A stretch of 64,000 bases of DNA from Synechococcus sp. CC9616 (GTDB taxonomy: Bacteria; Cyanobacteriota; Cyanobacteriia; PCC-6307; Cyanobiaceae), in NCBI RefSeq assembly GCF_000515235.1, contig NZ_KI911558.1, forward strand, positions 1,409,217 through 1,473,216, given 5' to 3'. Below, one piece after another: positions 63,917 through 64,000 of this stretch. The translations under genes and the position numbers were made by a program. The notes under the pieces are model-generated. The model was given only the letters and a program-made list of their open reading frames with translations, searched no databases and had not been told where the DNA came from. Position 1 is the first letter of the stretch. Each line of letters starts with the position of its first letter.

Positions 63917-64000
63917 TTCCCGGCGGCGGGCAACACGTCCGTTTCCTGCGATGGAGGCATGCCGTTGTCTTCCTCCATAGATCGGGGATGGCGGCTGTAC

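Overview
The window comes from a marine picocyanobacterium, most likely marine Synechococcus. The evidence is a high-GC, gene-dense chromosome carrying psbV (cytochrome c550), nblS, a complete kaiA-kaiB-kaiC cluster (Prochlorococcus lacks kaiA), an Omp85/lipid A operon, and several cyanobacterial families of unknown function (DUF3086, DUF3119, DUF1825, DUF4278). The genus is an inference from gene content and order; I cannot name a strain.

Layout. 1-6.5 kb: a pentameric ligand-gated ion channel homologue followed by a periplasmic binding-protein-like gene on the minus strand, then a divergent, translationally coupled run of bestrophin, sdhC, sdhA and sdhB. 6.6-9.5 kb: a sulfotransferase-like gene, small genes, gluQ and an HU gene. 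9.6-17.4 kb: a degenerate metallo-beta-lactamase-fold protein, glycogen debranching enzyme, tRNA-Gly(TCC), a GPH-type sugar transporter, an MlaE-type permease with a DUF3119 partner, DUF3086 and plsY. 17.4-24.4 kb: a surface locus with a 1760-residue DUF4347/repeat/VWA-like protein, the remnant of a second copy, and an autotransporter-type outer-membrane barrel. 24.4-30.4 kb: pyrF, an APH-fold kinase, tyrS, DUF1825, a LuxR-type regulator, a helix-hairpin-helix protein and a GIY-YIG protein. 30.4-33.1 kb: a patch of small orphan and secreted genes. 33.1-42.4 kb: pepA and small genes, then the minus-strand envelope run purC, bamA, lpxC, fabZ, lpxA, lpxB, msrA. 42.4-47.4 kb: a low-GC island between purC and purD holding an integrase remnant, orphan genes and diverged repeats. 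47.4-64 kb: purD-nblS, kaiABC, rplU-rpmA, truB, yebC, an L,D-transpeptidase-like lipoprotein, nagB, a SpoIID-domain protein, rnz and psbV.

How the genes fit together. The minus-strand operon links outer-membrane protein assembly (BamA), lipid A synthesis (LpxC/FabZ/LpxA/LpxB) and export-side methionine repair (MsrA). The L,D-transpeptidase-like, SpoIID and NagB genes suggest wall remodelling and amino-sugar handling nearby. NblS (light and stress sensing) and KaiABC (clock) sit tail to tail.

Most notable items: the bacterial Cys-loop-type channel paired with a binding protein; the giant six-repeat surface protein with a cysteine pair in each repeat and a degenerate metal site, plus its relic copy; and the purC-purD island with an integrase remnant, repeat pairs and small-protein families shared with the 30-33 kb patch. 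Several short genes that lack a standard start or are frameshifted (44.1, 46.1, 46.6, 59.7 and 59.9 kb) were found by reading the sequence directly.
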